From positions 1 through 30,711 of the forward strand of contig PMJK01000138.1 in the NCBI GenBank assembly GCA_003158505.1: a stretch of 30,711 nt of DNA, written 5' to 3'. Position numbers and translations under genes: made by a program. Source of the stretch: Holophagaceae bacterium (GTDB taxonomy: Bacteria; Acidobacteriota; Holophagae; Holophagales; Holophagaceae). The notes beneath the pieces are model-generated. The model was not told the DNA's origin, did no database searches, and worked only from the letters and a program-made list of their open reading frames with translations. This document shows positions 22,506 to 30,208 of the stretch, piece after piece (the first letter of the stretch is position 1; each line of letters opens with the position of its first letter).

Positions 22506-23933
22506 CTAGCCTTGACCGGGATGATTCTTCTTGAGGCGTTTGCTCAGGGCAGGTTGGGAAATGCCTATGAGACGGGCAGCTACCGATTGGTTTCCCTGTG
22601 CCCGGCGCATGGCCTCCGTGATGACCAGGTCAGAGAGATCGTGCAAGCTGGGCAATGGCTCCGAAGCGACGAAAAGGCTCTGTTCGGATCCCTTCGTTTC
22701 ACCCGGAGCGGCCTGGGGGCCGCTGTGGCTGTCAATGGCCCGCTTGAAGGAGTCCATGGACAGCATCCTCGACTGGTGGACGCTCAGGGCGTCGTAGACC
22801 ATGGATTTCAACTCGCGGACATTGCCCGGGAATGTGTGGTTGGCGAGCAGTACATACAGCTCTTTTGAGACAGTGGGTTTCTTCTTGCCGAGTTCCCTGG
22901 CCACCTGATCGAGAAAGTAGTCCACCAGCAGGGGGATGTCATCCGCCCGATCCTTCAAGGGCGGCACATTCAGGTGGTGCACGCATAGCCTGTAGTAGAG
23001 ATCCTTCCGGAATTGTCCAGCGGCCTGCTTGGCGGACAGGTCGTGGTGAGTGGCGAACAGGACCCGCGATCTCAATCGCTTCGGAGCATCACTGCCCAGG
23101 GCGAAGTACTCGCCTTCCTGGAGCAGCCGCAGCAGCTTGATCTGCGAGGCCGTGGAAAGATCGCCGATCTCATCCAGGAACAAGGTGCCATCGGCAGAAT
23201 CCTCGATCAAGCCGCGCCGGAGGGCATCCGCCCCCGTGAAAGCGCCCCTGACGTGGCCGAACAGGGTATCGCTGAACACATTGTCATCGAGACCGGCCAC
23301 ATTCAACGAGACCATTTTGCCTTTCCGTCCGCTCAGCCGGTGGATGGCCACAGCGAGCAGTTCTTTGCCCACACCGGACTCGCCTGTGATCAGCACAGGC
23401 TGGCTGCTACCTGCGATCGCCTCGATGTACCGGAAGATGGCCCGCATCGCCTTGTTCTGGGTGATGATGTCGGCGAAGGCCTCCGGATGGGCGAGCCTGT
23501 CATCCAGCACCCGGGAACAGAACTCCCAGTTCTCCCGCTGCAGATCGATCATCTTGAGGGCCCGCTGGACGCCCTGGATCAGACGCTCCTGCTCGACCGT
23601 CTTCACGAAGAAATCGAAAGCTCCCCGTTTCATGCATTCCACGGCGGTCGCCACCTGGTTCAGGCCACTGATGATGATCACCGGGATCTCAGGATACTTC
23701 TCCAGCAGCTGGGAAAGCAGGGCCTGCCCCGAGATGTGGGGCATATTCAGATCCAGAAGAACCAGTCCGACATTGTTGGTGGCGAGCAGATCCATCACCT
23801 GCCTGCTGTCCGAGCATCGGATGGTGTTGTTGATGCCCGCCATCATCGAAAGGGTCATGCTGAGGCTTCGGAGCCAGGCTTCTTCATCGTCGACGAGAAG
23901 CACGGAATAGGATGGATAGTAGGATTCTGGCAT
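22506..23933 (-). CDS. Sigma-54-dependent response regulator (NtrC family)
   Basis: The 475-residue regulator has three domains. The receiver (residues 8-125) has acidic Asp15/Asp16, phosphoacceptor Asp61 in LVLLDLNMP and Lys111. The AAA+ domain has ITGESGVGKE (183-191), GAFTGA (230-235), which contacts sigma-54, and TLFLDEIGD (250-258). The C-terminal Fis-type helix-turn-helix contains AMRRAQGNQSVAARLIGISQ. It starts four bases after the kinase stop, with AAGGAGGATGAACCG spanning the junction, so kinase and regulator are one operon. It is the obvious activator of the two sigma-54 promoters at 22193 and 27448. It ends 460 bases before the asparaginase gene. Confidence 0.93.
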   Translation of the reverse strand: MPESYYPSYSVLLVDDEEAWLRSLSMTLSMMAGINNTIRCSDSRQVMDLLATNNVGLVLLDLNMPHISGQALLSQLLEKYPEIPVIIISGLNQVATAVECMKRGAFDFFVKTVEQERLIQGVQRALKMIDLQRENWEFCSRVLDDRLAHPEAFADIITQNKAMRAIFRYIEAIAGSSQPVLITGESGVGKELLAVAIHRLSGRKGKMVSLNVAGLDDNVFSDTLFGHVRGAFTGADALRRGLIEDSADGTLFLDEIGDLSTASQIKLLRLLQEGEYFALGSDAPKRLRSRVLFATHHDLSAKQAAGQFRKDLYYRLCVHHLNVPPLKDRADDIPLLVDYFLDQVARELGKKKPTVSKELYVLLANHTFPGNVRELKSMVYDALSVHQSRMLSMDSFKRAIDSHSGPQAAPGETKGSEQSLFVASEPLPSLHDLSDLVITEAMRRAQGNQSVAARLIGISQPALSKRLKKNHPGQG

Positions 23934-23937
23934 CGGT

Positions 23938-25620
23938 TCATCCTCCTTCCATGGCGGGCAGAGTCAGGATGGCAGTTGTCCCTTCCCCGAGCGTAGACCT
24001 GAATTCAAGCTTCCCATGATGGTCCTTGACGATTCCGGCGGAGACGGAAAGCCCCAGACCTGTGCCTCCGACTTCGCGTTTCGTGGTGAAAAATGGATCG
24101 GTCACATGTGCCAGGTTTTCCGGGGGAATTCCCACGCCTTCATCCTTGATCATAAGCGTGACCACATTCAGTTCACGGTCGAAGGAGGTCGAGAGGTGGA
24201 TGCCTTGTTCAAGACCGTCCAAAGCCTGGCAGGCATTCAGAATGAGGTTCACGGTGACCTGCTCGATTCTCTGGGAGTTGCCGCGGACCGGCGGGAGGTT
24301 CTCCATGTAGCTGGCATGGAAGTGGGCGGTGGATTTCCTGATCGAGTTATCCAGGAGCCGGACCGTGGTCTGAACCACCGTGTTGATGTCGACCGTCTCG
24401 TCGAGACTGGACGTATCCTTGCGCGCGAAATCCTTCAGGTCCTCGACGATCCGCTTGATGCGTTTGGCGCCGCCCTGCATCTCATCGAACATGCGGGGTA
24501 TTTCCTCCCGGAGTTCCGAATATCTGAGGCCACCGATCAAGAAATCGCCCTTCTCCTCGAAGCGCGCTTCAAGGTCGGCTTCGGCGACCCGGTAGGCGCC
24601 GCGGAGGATAGGAAGGTTGAAGAGTATCAATCCCGTCGGGTTGTTGATCTCGTGCGCGACCCCTGAAACGAGAATCCCGAGAGACGCCATCTTTCCTGCC
24701 TGGATCAGCTCCTGCTGGCGGATCTGGGAATCCTGGATGTATGCCTCGATCTTCTTCCTCAAGGACCACGACCAGGCCACGATGCTTCCGAGGATGGCAA
24801 GCAGCGGCAGCAATATCATGGCTCCATATTTGACGATCCTCCGCCATGGACTTGGGTGGGATTCGAGGATGCCCAGCCATTTGTCATGAATCAGCTGGTA
24901 GCGGCCCGTGTTTTTCAGGATTTCAAGACCCTGGTCGAATTCGGCGAGCAAGTGCTTGTTCCCCTTCTTCACCGCAAACCCGTAGGGAATTTCCGCAACC
25001 GGCTGGCTGACGGGTACGATGTTGGTCAAGCCTCGCTCGAGTCCGAAATACATGCCCGTCAAGGTGTTGACCAGGGCGTATTCCGATTGCCCGGACGCCA
25101 GCATGCGCAGGGCAGCCGCGTGCGTATCCACCAGGATGAGTTTCGCCCCGATGCCGCTTTCCGTCAGGCGATCCTGCATGATCCCGCCCTTCTGCACCAC
25201 CACTTCCTTGCCGGCCAGGTCCGCCAGCGACGCGATCGGGGGGGATCCCCTGCGGGCGAAAATCGACTGGCGTACGAGGCAATGCGGGGCCGAAAAATCG
25301 AAGATCCTGTACCGCTCACTGGAGATGGAGATCCCTTCCAGGACATCGATCGAGCCGCTCTCCAGCAGGTGGCGCATGTCGTTCCAGTCGCCAAGCCTGA
25401 TGTCCACCGGCAGGTCCATCACCTCGGCGATGGCTTGGGTGATCTCAACGTTGAAGCCAGCCGGTTTGCCGGATTTGTCGAGGAACTCAAAAGGTGGATA
25501 GTTCTGATCGCCGCCAACGACGATGACAGCCCTGGGCCTGGTCATTTGGTCGGCCTCGCCGAGGGCGGGCATCTGAAATGCAAACAGGCCGCATAACAGG
25601 ATCAGGAGGGGATATCGCAT
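23938..25620 (-). CDS. Sensor histidine kinase with periplasmic amino-acid-binding domain
   Basis: The 560-residue kinase has a signal/anchor helix (MRYPLLILLCGLFAFQMPAL), then a periplasmic solute-binding domain of the SBP_bac_3 family (about residues 30-255). Family strings are NYPPFEFLDKSGKPAGFNVE, RYRIFDFSAPH, LVNTLTGMYFGLERG and YGFAVKKGNKHLL. A membrane helix follows (about 264-285). The cytoplasmic kinase has GVAHEINNPTG with His323, the N-box NLILNACQAL, DEGVGIP, DPFFTTK and GGTGLGLSVSAG. SBP_bac_3 domains typically bind polar amino acids, so aspartate, asparagine or glutamate is a reasonable signal given the neighbours. That is inference. The ATG at 25620 has GAGGACC before it. Confidence 0.92.
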   Translation of the reverse strand: MRYPLLILLCGLFAFQMPALGEADQMTRPRAVIVVGGDQNYPPFEFLDKSGKPAGFNVEITQAIAEVMDLPVDIRLGDWNDMRHLLESGSIDVLEGISISSERYRIFDFSAPHCLVRQSIFARRGSPPIASLADLAGKEVVVQKGGIMQDRLTESGIGAKLILVDTHAAALRMLASGQSEYALVNTLTGMYFGLERGLTNIVPVSQPVAEIPYGFAVKKGNKHLLAEFDQGLEILKNTGRYQLIHDKWLGILESHPSPWRRIVKYGAMILLPLLAILGSIVAWSWSLRKKIEAYIQDSQIRQQELIQAGKMASLGILVSGVAHEINNPTGLILFNLPILRGAYRVAEADLEARFEEKGDFLIGGLRYSELREEIPRMFDEMQGGAKRIKRIVEDLKDFARKDTSSLDETVDINTVVQTTVRLLDNSIRKSTAHFHASYMENLPPVRGNSQRIEQVTVNLILNACQALDGLEQGIHLSTSFDRELNVVTLMIKDEGVGIPPENLAHVTDPFFTTKREVGGTGLGLSVSAGIVKDHHGKLEFRSTLGEGTTAILTLPAMEGG

Positions 25621-25737
25621 GGTCCTCGAGCCGACAAGAAGGGCCGCGCTCCTGGAATGACGGACCTGGGAAGGGTCATGATTGCAGGAGCTGGCGTAGT
25701 TTACTTTATTGTCCTTAATGGGGAGGACTTTATCTAA

Positions 25738-25780
25738 CGATGCGGAGGGGAGGCCCCGCAGGGCCATCCCCTCCGCATCG
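25738..25780. terminator. Long GC-rich hairpin after the aspartase gene
   Basis: A 14-base perfect arm CGATGCGGAGGGGA (25738-25751) pairs with 25767-25780. An inner GGCCC/GGGCC stem and a CGCA loop extend it to 19 pairs with a single bulged A. It starts 24 bases beyond the aspartase stop and precedes the kinase gene on the same strand, so it should separate the two units. No clean T-run follows. Confidence 0.7.
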
Positions 25781-25804
25781 AATCTTCAGGGTGCGGGGCA
25801 GGGT

Positions 25805-27301
25805 CTATTTCTTGGGCCAATCCCTGGGTTGGGTCATGTTCTCGGGCTTGAGCATGTCGTCGAGTTGTTCTTTCGTCATCCAGCCCTTCTCAAGCACCAG
25901 GTCGTACACCGGCCGGCCGGTGGCCAGGGATTCCTTGGCGATGGAGGCTGACCGCTCGTAGCCGAGCACGGGGTTCAGGGCGGTGACTAGGCCGATGCTG
26001 CCCTTGACCATGGTGCGGCATCGCTCAGTGTTGGCCTTGATACCCACCACGCACTTGTTGGTGAAGACATCGGCCACCTTGCCCAGCAGATCGGCGCCGA
26101 CGAGTTCGTCGTAGACGATGATGCACTCCACCGGGTTGAGTTCGAGGCTGCTCAATTCGGCGGCCATGGTCACCGTGGTGTCGTATCCGCAGAGTTGGTA
26201 GGCGACGCTGGATGTGACCTCGCAGATCACCGGGTTCACCTTGCCAGGCATGATGGAGGATCCAGGCTGCGTGGCCGGCAGGGTGATCTCGAAGAAGCCG
26301 GTCCTGGGGCCGGAGGACATCAGGCGCAGGTCATTGGCGATTTTCGACATGGCCAGACCCGCGCGCTTCATGGCCCCGGACATCCGGACGTAGCTCGCAC
26401 AGTCCGAGGAGGCGCCAACCAGATCGTGGTTGGGCACGAAGGGGAAGCCAGTCAGTTTCGCGAGCTTCTGGATGGACAGGGCACTGTACTTCGGGGGGCT
26501 GTTGAGCCCGGTGCCGATGGCGGTGCCACCCAGATTGACCTTCATGAAGGAGGTCTGGGCATCCTGGAGCTGTTCGATGGCTTCGTTGATGTTGTCGGCG
26601 AAGCCGTAGAATTCCTGGCCCAGGGTCACGGGCACGGCGTCCTGCATCTCCGTGCGGCCCATCTTGATGACATCCTTGAACTCGGTGCCCTTGGTTTCGA
26701 GGGCAGCCTTGAGATTCTTAAGGTTCTTGAGGGCCTGGTCGATCTCCATGACCACGGCCACCTTGGCCGAGGTGGGATAGTTGTCGTTGGTGGACTGGGA
26801 GAGATTGACATCGTCATTGGGATGCAGGAAGGCGTATTCGCCCTTGTGCTTGCCCATGATCTCCAGACCGCGATTGGCGATGACCTCGTTGAAGTTCATG
26901 TTGGTGGAGGTGCCTGCGCCGGCCTGGATCATGTCCTCGGGAAACTGGTCCTGCAGCTTGCCGGCAATGAGTTCATCGCAGGCTTGGCTGATGGCATCCA
27001 ACTTCTCTTTGGAGAGAATGCCCAGTTCGTAGTTGGCCTGGGCGGCAGCCTTCTTCACGTAGGCGTAGGCCGCGATGAAGGTCGGGAAATGGTCGAGCTT
27101 CTGGGTATTGAAGGGGAAGTTCTCCACGGCCCTGGACGTCTGGGCGCCCCAGTAGGCTGCGACGGGAATCTGTCGGTCTCCGAGCGAATCGTGTTCCTTG
27201 CGTGTGGACTGGGCCAAGACCGGGCTCGCCGAGGCGAGAGCAAGGACACAGGCCAGGGAGGTGGTTGCCCAGGGTTTCGAAATGAGTCTGGTGGTATTCA
27301 T
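25805..27301 (-). CDS. aspA: Aspartate ammonia-lyase with an export signal peptide
   Basis: Aspartase converts L-aspartate to fumarate and ammonia. The 498-residue protein has the full lyase sequence: GAGTSTNMNFNEVIANRGLE (128-147), HPNDDVNLSQSTNDNYPTSA (160-179), and the GSSIMPGKVNPV loop (347-358) with the catalytic serine. KGEYAFLHPND points to aspartase rather than fumarase. In front of the normal N-terminus (RKEHDSLGDRQIP) is an added 30-residue signal peptide: MNTTRLISKPWATTSLACVL, then ALASASPVLAQ. Classical aspartases are cytoplasmic. The leader and ribosome site (AAGGAGAAGCAGAC) match those of the asparaginase gene at 20930-22045, and a sigma-54 promoter lies upstream. Enzyme identity is nearly sure; export is a strong inference. 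Confidence 0.94.
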   Translation of the reverse strand: MNTTRLISKPWATTSLACVLALASASPVLAQSTRKEHDSLGDRQIPVAAYWGAQTSRAVENFPFNTQKLDHFPTFIAAYAYVKKAAAQANYELGILSKEKLDAISQACDELIAGKLQDQFPEDMIQAGAGTSTNMNFNEVIANRGLEIMGKHKGEYAFLHPNDDVNLSQSTNDNYPTSAKVAVVMEIDQALKNLKNLKAALETKGTEFKDVIKMGRTEMQDAVPVTLGQEFYGFADNINEAIEQLQDAQTSFMKVNLGGTAIGTGLNSPPKYSALSIQKLAKLTGFPFVPNHDLVGASSDCASYVRMSGAMKRAGLAMSKIANDLRLMSSGPRTGFFEITLPATQPGSSIMPGKVNPVICEVTSSVAYQLCGYDTTVTMAAELSSLELNPVECIIVYDELVGADLLGKVADVFTNKCVVGIKANTERCRTMVKGSIGLVTALNPVLGYERSASIAKESLATGRPVYDLVLEKGWMTKEQLDDMLKPENMTQPRDWPKK

Positions 27302-27327
27302 GTCTGCTTCTCCTTGTGGCGGGTTGA
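27271..27327 (-). repeat. Shared leader cassette, aspartase copy
   Basis: Positions 27327-27308 (TCAACCCGCCACAAGGAGAA on the minus strand) and 27286-27271 (CTCATTTCGAAACCCT) match the asparaginase leader at 19 of 20 and 16 of 16 bases, with identical offsets to the ATG. The intervening bases differ, so selection or duplication kept the ribosome site and signal-peptide start. Confidence 0.8.
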
Positions 27328-27447
27328 TTATCTGGACTGATTTCAGAGCAAGCCTCGTTCAGGGACTTGGCCCGGGGTTCAGGGGGGGCTCCAACCTTCC
27401 CGACATCCTTGTTCCTGGCCCTGCCTCAGCGGGGACGGGACCCACAG

Positions 27448-27463
27448 AGCAAGGGTAATGCCA
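27448..27463 (-). promoter_or_regulatory. Sigma-54 (-24/-12) promoter of the exported aspartase gene
   Basis: The minus strand reads TGGCATTACCCTTGCT: TGGCA and TTGCT with the required GG-N10-GC spacing. The distance from its GC to the ATG is within one base of that for ansB. Transcription should begin near 27437, leaving a leader of about 135 bases. Confidence 0.82.
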
Positions 27464-27482
27464 TTGGATTTTTTACTGAAAA

Positions 27483-27501
27483 CGCCATGCAAACATTGGC
27501 G
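27483..27501. promoter_or_regulatory. Inverted repeat just upstream of the aspartase promoter
   Basis: CGCCA-N9-TGGCG forms an inverted repeat about 20 bases upstream of the -24 element. It has no counterpart before ansB. It may be an operator for a further regulator of aspA or of the divergent transporter gene, or chance. Confidence 0.3.
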
Positions 27502-27554
27502 AATAATATACTTATGCCAAGGAATGATTGGGATGCCCCTGAAGGCGATTCGAT

Positions 27555-27571
27555 GAAGGGATATAACTTTT
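27555..27571. promoter_or_regulatory. Candidate activator site A upstream of the aspartase gene
   Basis: GAAGGGATATAACTTTT matches the ansB island at 22301-22317 at 13 of 17 bases (AAGGG, ATAAC and TTT conserved). It lies 92 bases upstream of the first base of the sigma-54 promoter, compared with 93 in ansB. Confidence 0.5.
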
Positions 27572-27653
27572 TGATGGTATAAAATCGATAATATTATTAA
27601 TTACCTTATAGGCCTTTATTTACGTGATATTGCGGTAAATTATGATGTTTAGA

Positions 27654-27673
27654 ATGTTATAAGGGTTTAAAAA
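27654..27673. promoter_or_regulatory. Candidate activator site B upstream of the aspartase gene
   Basis: ATGTTATAA followed by GGGTTTAAAAA matches 22399-22418 at 18 of 20 bases and begins 191 bases from the promoter, exactly as in ansB. It is also about 105 bases before the transporter ATG, so it could serve both directions. Confidence 0.55.
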
Positions 27674-27777
27674 GTGTATTTGTTTTGTGTGAGCTAAATA
27701 TTTTGAAAAAAACAAAAATAAAGATACATGCCAATACCTTCAAATGCCTAGAATGCCTGTGATTCTTGGAGGTCGAA

Positions 27778-29223
27778 ATGAAAGCATGGAAAGCACTGCT
27801 TCCACCTCTGATCGGCATCTGCATCGCACTGCTTCCGGCGCCAGCAGGTCTCGCCCCTTATGCGTGGCACTACTTCGCCCTGTTCGCGGCAGTGGTCGTG
27901 GCCCTGGTTCTGGAGCCCCTGCCTGGAGGCGCCGTCGGCCTCCTGGGCCTCACGGTGGCTGTGATCCTGGCGAGGTACGTCCTGTTCAGCCCAGAGCAGC
28001 TGGCCAAGCCTGGCTTCAGCGTTCCCAATGCGGCCCTGGCCTGGGCCCTTTCCGGATTTTCCAACCCCACGGTCTGGCTCATCTTCGGGGCCTTCATGTT
28101 CGCAATGGCCTACGAGAAGACCGGTCTGGGCCGGCGCATCGCCCTCGCCTTGGTGAAGCGCATGGGCCGCAGCACCCTCAACCTGGGGTATGCCGTCCTG
28201 GGGGCGGACCTGCTCCTCGCCCCCTTCACGCCCTCCAACACCGCCCGCAGCGCGGGCACCATCTTCCCGGTCATCAGTCACCTGCCGCCCTTGTACGATT
28301 CGAAGCCCAACGATCCTTCCATGCACCGGATCGGCACCTACCTCATGTGGGTGGCGATCTCCACCACCTGTGTGACCAGCACCCTCTTCATGACCGCCCT
28401 TGCCCCCAACGTGCTCGCGGTGGAACTGGTGCGGAAGACGGTCCATGTGGATCTCCAGTGGCTCAAATGGCTGTTTGCCGCCCTGCCGGCCTGCGTCCTG
28501 CTCCTGGCCGCGGTGCCGTTGCTGACCTACTGGCTGGAACGACCCTCGGTGAAGAGCGGCCCCGAGATTCCCCAGTGGGCGACGGGGGAATTGGCCAAGA
28601 TGGGTAAGCTGACCATGAAGGAGATCCTCCTCCTGGCCTATGTGGCCGGCGCCCTCGCACTCTGGATCTTCGGCGACGCCTTCATCAGCCCCACGACCGT
28701 CGCCTTGCTGGTCATCGGAATGATGCTGATGACCCGGGTGATCACCTGGGCCGAGATGATGCAGAACAAGGACGCGTGGAACACCTACGCCTGGTTCGCG
28801 ACCTTGGTGGCGCTGGCCGACGGCCTTTCCCGGGTGGGCTTCATCCCCTGGTTCGCCACCACCGTGGGTTCGCATCTCGGTGGGCTTTCCGTTCTCAAGG
28901 CCCTGGTGATCCTGCTGCTGATGAATTTCCTGCTGCACTACCTATTCGCCAGCGTCACAGCTCATGTCACCGCGGTCCTCCCGGTGCTCCTGGCGGTGGG
29001 GGCCGCCATACCGGGAATGCCCGTGGACAGGATGGCCCTGCTGCTCTGTCTGCAGCTGGGCATCATGGGCGTGATCACCCCCTACGGCACGGGGCCCAGC
29101 CCGGTGTACTTCGGTTCGGGGTTCCTGCCTGGACCGATCTACTGGAAGCTGGGAACGATCTTCGGCGTGGTGTACATGGCGGCCTTCTTCCTGATCACCG
29201 TGCCCTGGGTGATGGCCCGGTGA
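27778..29223 (+). CDS. DASS-family dicarboxylate transporter, CitT/TtdT-type antiporter
   Basis: This 481-residue inner-membrane protein has about a dozen helices and the DASS signatures: LSGFSNPTVWLIFGAFMFAM, YEKTGLGRRIALALVKRMGR, ADLLLAPFTPSNTARSAGTI with the SNT substrate motif (153-155), and the second-half counterpart GVITPYGTGPSPVYFGSGFL. It is closest in style to CitT and TtdT, which exchange citrate or tartrate for succinate and can accept fumarate. Next to an exported aspartase, fumarate uptake against succinate is a sensible role, but the substrate is inferred. GGAGGTCGAA precedes the ATG. The gene is divergent from aspA and convergent with the acyltransferase gene, 22 bases away. 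Confidence 0.9.
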   Translation: MKAWKALLPPLIGICIALLPAPAGLAPYAWHYFALFAAVVVALVLEPLPGGAVGLLGLTVAVILARYVLFSPEQLAKPGFSVPNAALAWALSGFSNPTVWLIFGAFMFAMAYEKTGLGRRIALALVKRMGRSTLNLGYAVLGADLLLAPFTPSNTARSAGTIFPVISHLPPLYDSKPNDPSMHRIGTYLMWVAISTTCVTSTLFMTALAPNVLAVELVRKTVHVDLQWLKWLFAALPACVLLLAAVPLLTYWLERPSVKSGPEIPQWATGELAKMGKLTMKEILLLAYVAGALALWIFGDAFISPTTVALLVIGMMLMTRVITWAEMMQNKDAWNTYAWFATLVALADGLSRVGFIPWFATTVGSHLGGLSVLKALVILLLMNFLLHYLFASVTAHVTAVLPVLLAVGAAIPGMPVDRMALLLCLQLGIMGVITPYGTGPSPVYFGSGFLPGPIYWKLGTIFGVVYMAAFFLITVPWVMAR

Positions 29224-29245
29224 GCCTGATTCAATTAAGGGTTCA

Positions 29246-30148
29246 CTAGGCCAGCAGGGCCGCCAGGGCGATGGAGCTGAGCTTGGTCCTGGCGCTGTCG
29301 CCGCGGCTGCTGAGGACGCAGGGGACCCTGGCCCCGGCGACGATGGCGGCCACCTCGGCGCCGCCGAGCTTGGTGCCCATCTTGTAGAACACGTTGCCCG
29401 CCTCGAGGAATGGGAAGAGCAGGCAGTCCGCGTCCCCGGCGACGGGACCCCCGATGCCCTTGATGCGGGCGGATTCGGGGTCGATGGCGACGTCGAGGGC
29501 CATGGGCCCGTCCACGAAGGCGCCCTGGATCTGACCTCGATCGGCCATCTTCGATAGCAGAGCGGCTTCCGCACTGGCTCTCATCTTGGGCATCACCAGC
29601 TCCGAGGCCGCCAGCACGGCGACCTTGGCCTGCTCAATGCCCAGGGCCCGGGCCGTCTCCACCAGGTAACCGAGGATGGCCAGTTTTTCCCTGAAGTCGG
29701 GCTCGGGGATCACGGCCACATCGCCGGCGATGAGGAGCTTGGGGTAGCCCGGATGTGCCATGACGGTCACGTGGCTGAGGATGGCACCGGGATCCAGGAG
29801 GCCCTGCTCCTTGTTCAGGATGGCCCGCATGTACTTATCCGTGCTGAGCAGGCCCTTCATGAGCAGATCGCCCTCGCCGGAACGGACCAGGGCCACGGCT
29901 ACGGTAGCGGCTTCGGCGTCCGTGGTGGCGTGGACCATGCGGAAGCGTTCCTTCGGCAGCCCCAACTCCTGACAGACCCTCGCCATCACCGGCTCGTCGC
30001 CCACGAGGATGGCTTCCACCACCCCTGACTCCACGGCGGCGTTCACGGCCTCCAGCGTATGGGCGTCGTTGGCCCAGGCCACCACCAGGCACTTGCGAGG
30101 GCGGTCTATCACGGCGCGGAGCAGGTCATCAAGGGTGTTGATCCGCAT
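29246..30148 (-). CDS. Phosphate butyryl/acetyltransferase
   Basis: This 300-residue enzyme of the phosphate acyltransferase family exchanges CoA for phosphate on butyryl- or acetyl-CoA. Family strings are LLMKGLLSTDKYMRAILNK, LSHVTVMAHPGYPKLLIAGD, VIPEPDFREKLAILGY, GPMALDVAIDPESARIKG, DCLLFPFLEAGNVFYKMGT and the catalytic SSRGDSARTKL. The last motif is intact here, unlike in the fused protein at 17680-19887. Length and style match Ptb. ATG at 30148 has ACAGGTACTGCC upstream; a much longer open frame to 30670 is a shadow of the TfoX gene. It could supply acyl-phosphate to the fused butyrate kinase. Confidence 0.88.
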   Translation of the reverse strand: MRINTLDDLLRAVIDRPRKCLVVAWANDAHTLEAVNAAVESGVVEAILVGDEPVMARVCQELGLPKERFRMVHATTDAEAATVAVALVRSGEGDLLMKGLLSTDKYMRAILNKEQGLLDPGAILSHVTVMAHPGYPKLLIAGDVAVIPEPDFREKLAILGYLVETARALGIEQAKVAVLAASELVMPKMRASAEAALLSKMADRGQIQGAFVDGPMALDVAIDPESARIKGIGGPVAGDADCLLFPFLEAGNVFYKMGTKLGGAEVAAIVAGARVPCVLSSRGDSARTKLSSIALAALLA

Positions 30149-30208
30149 GGCAGTACCTGTGAAAAGTCGCCGGGGTTGTCCGGCTCCTGGGGAGAGTAGC
30201 ATTCCCCC

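Larger units (their letters stand above)
27302..27777. other. 476-base divergent regulatory region between aspartase and the dicarboxylate transporter
   Basis: No gene is supported here. It contains the aspartase leader and sigma-54 promoter (27448-27463), an inverted repeat at 27483-27501, islands A (27555-27571) and B (27654-27673), and a very AT-rich stretch from about 27560 to 27735. I could find no GG-N10-GC pair in the plus orientation close enough to serve the transporter gene, so its promoter is unassigned. Confidence 0.75.

Noticed and set aside
27600..27777. A sigma-54 promoter for the dicarboxylate transporter
   Set aside because: I found no GG-N10-GC pair on the plus strand in this stretch. 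Sigma-70-like hexamers can be drawn but none has good spacing.
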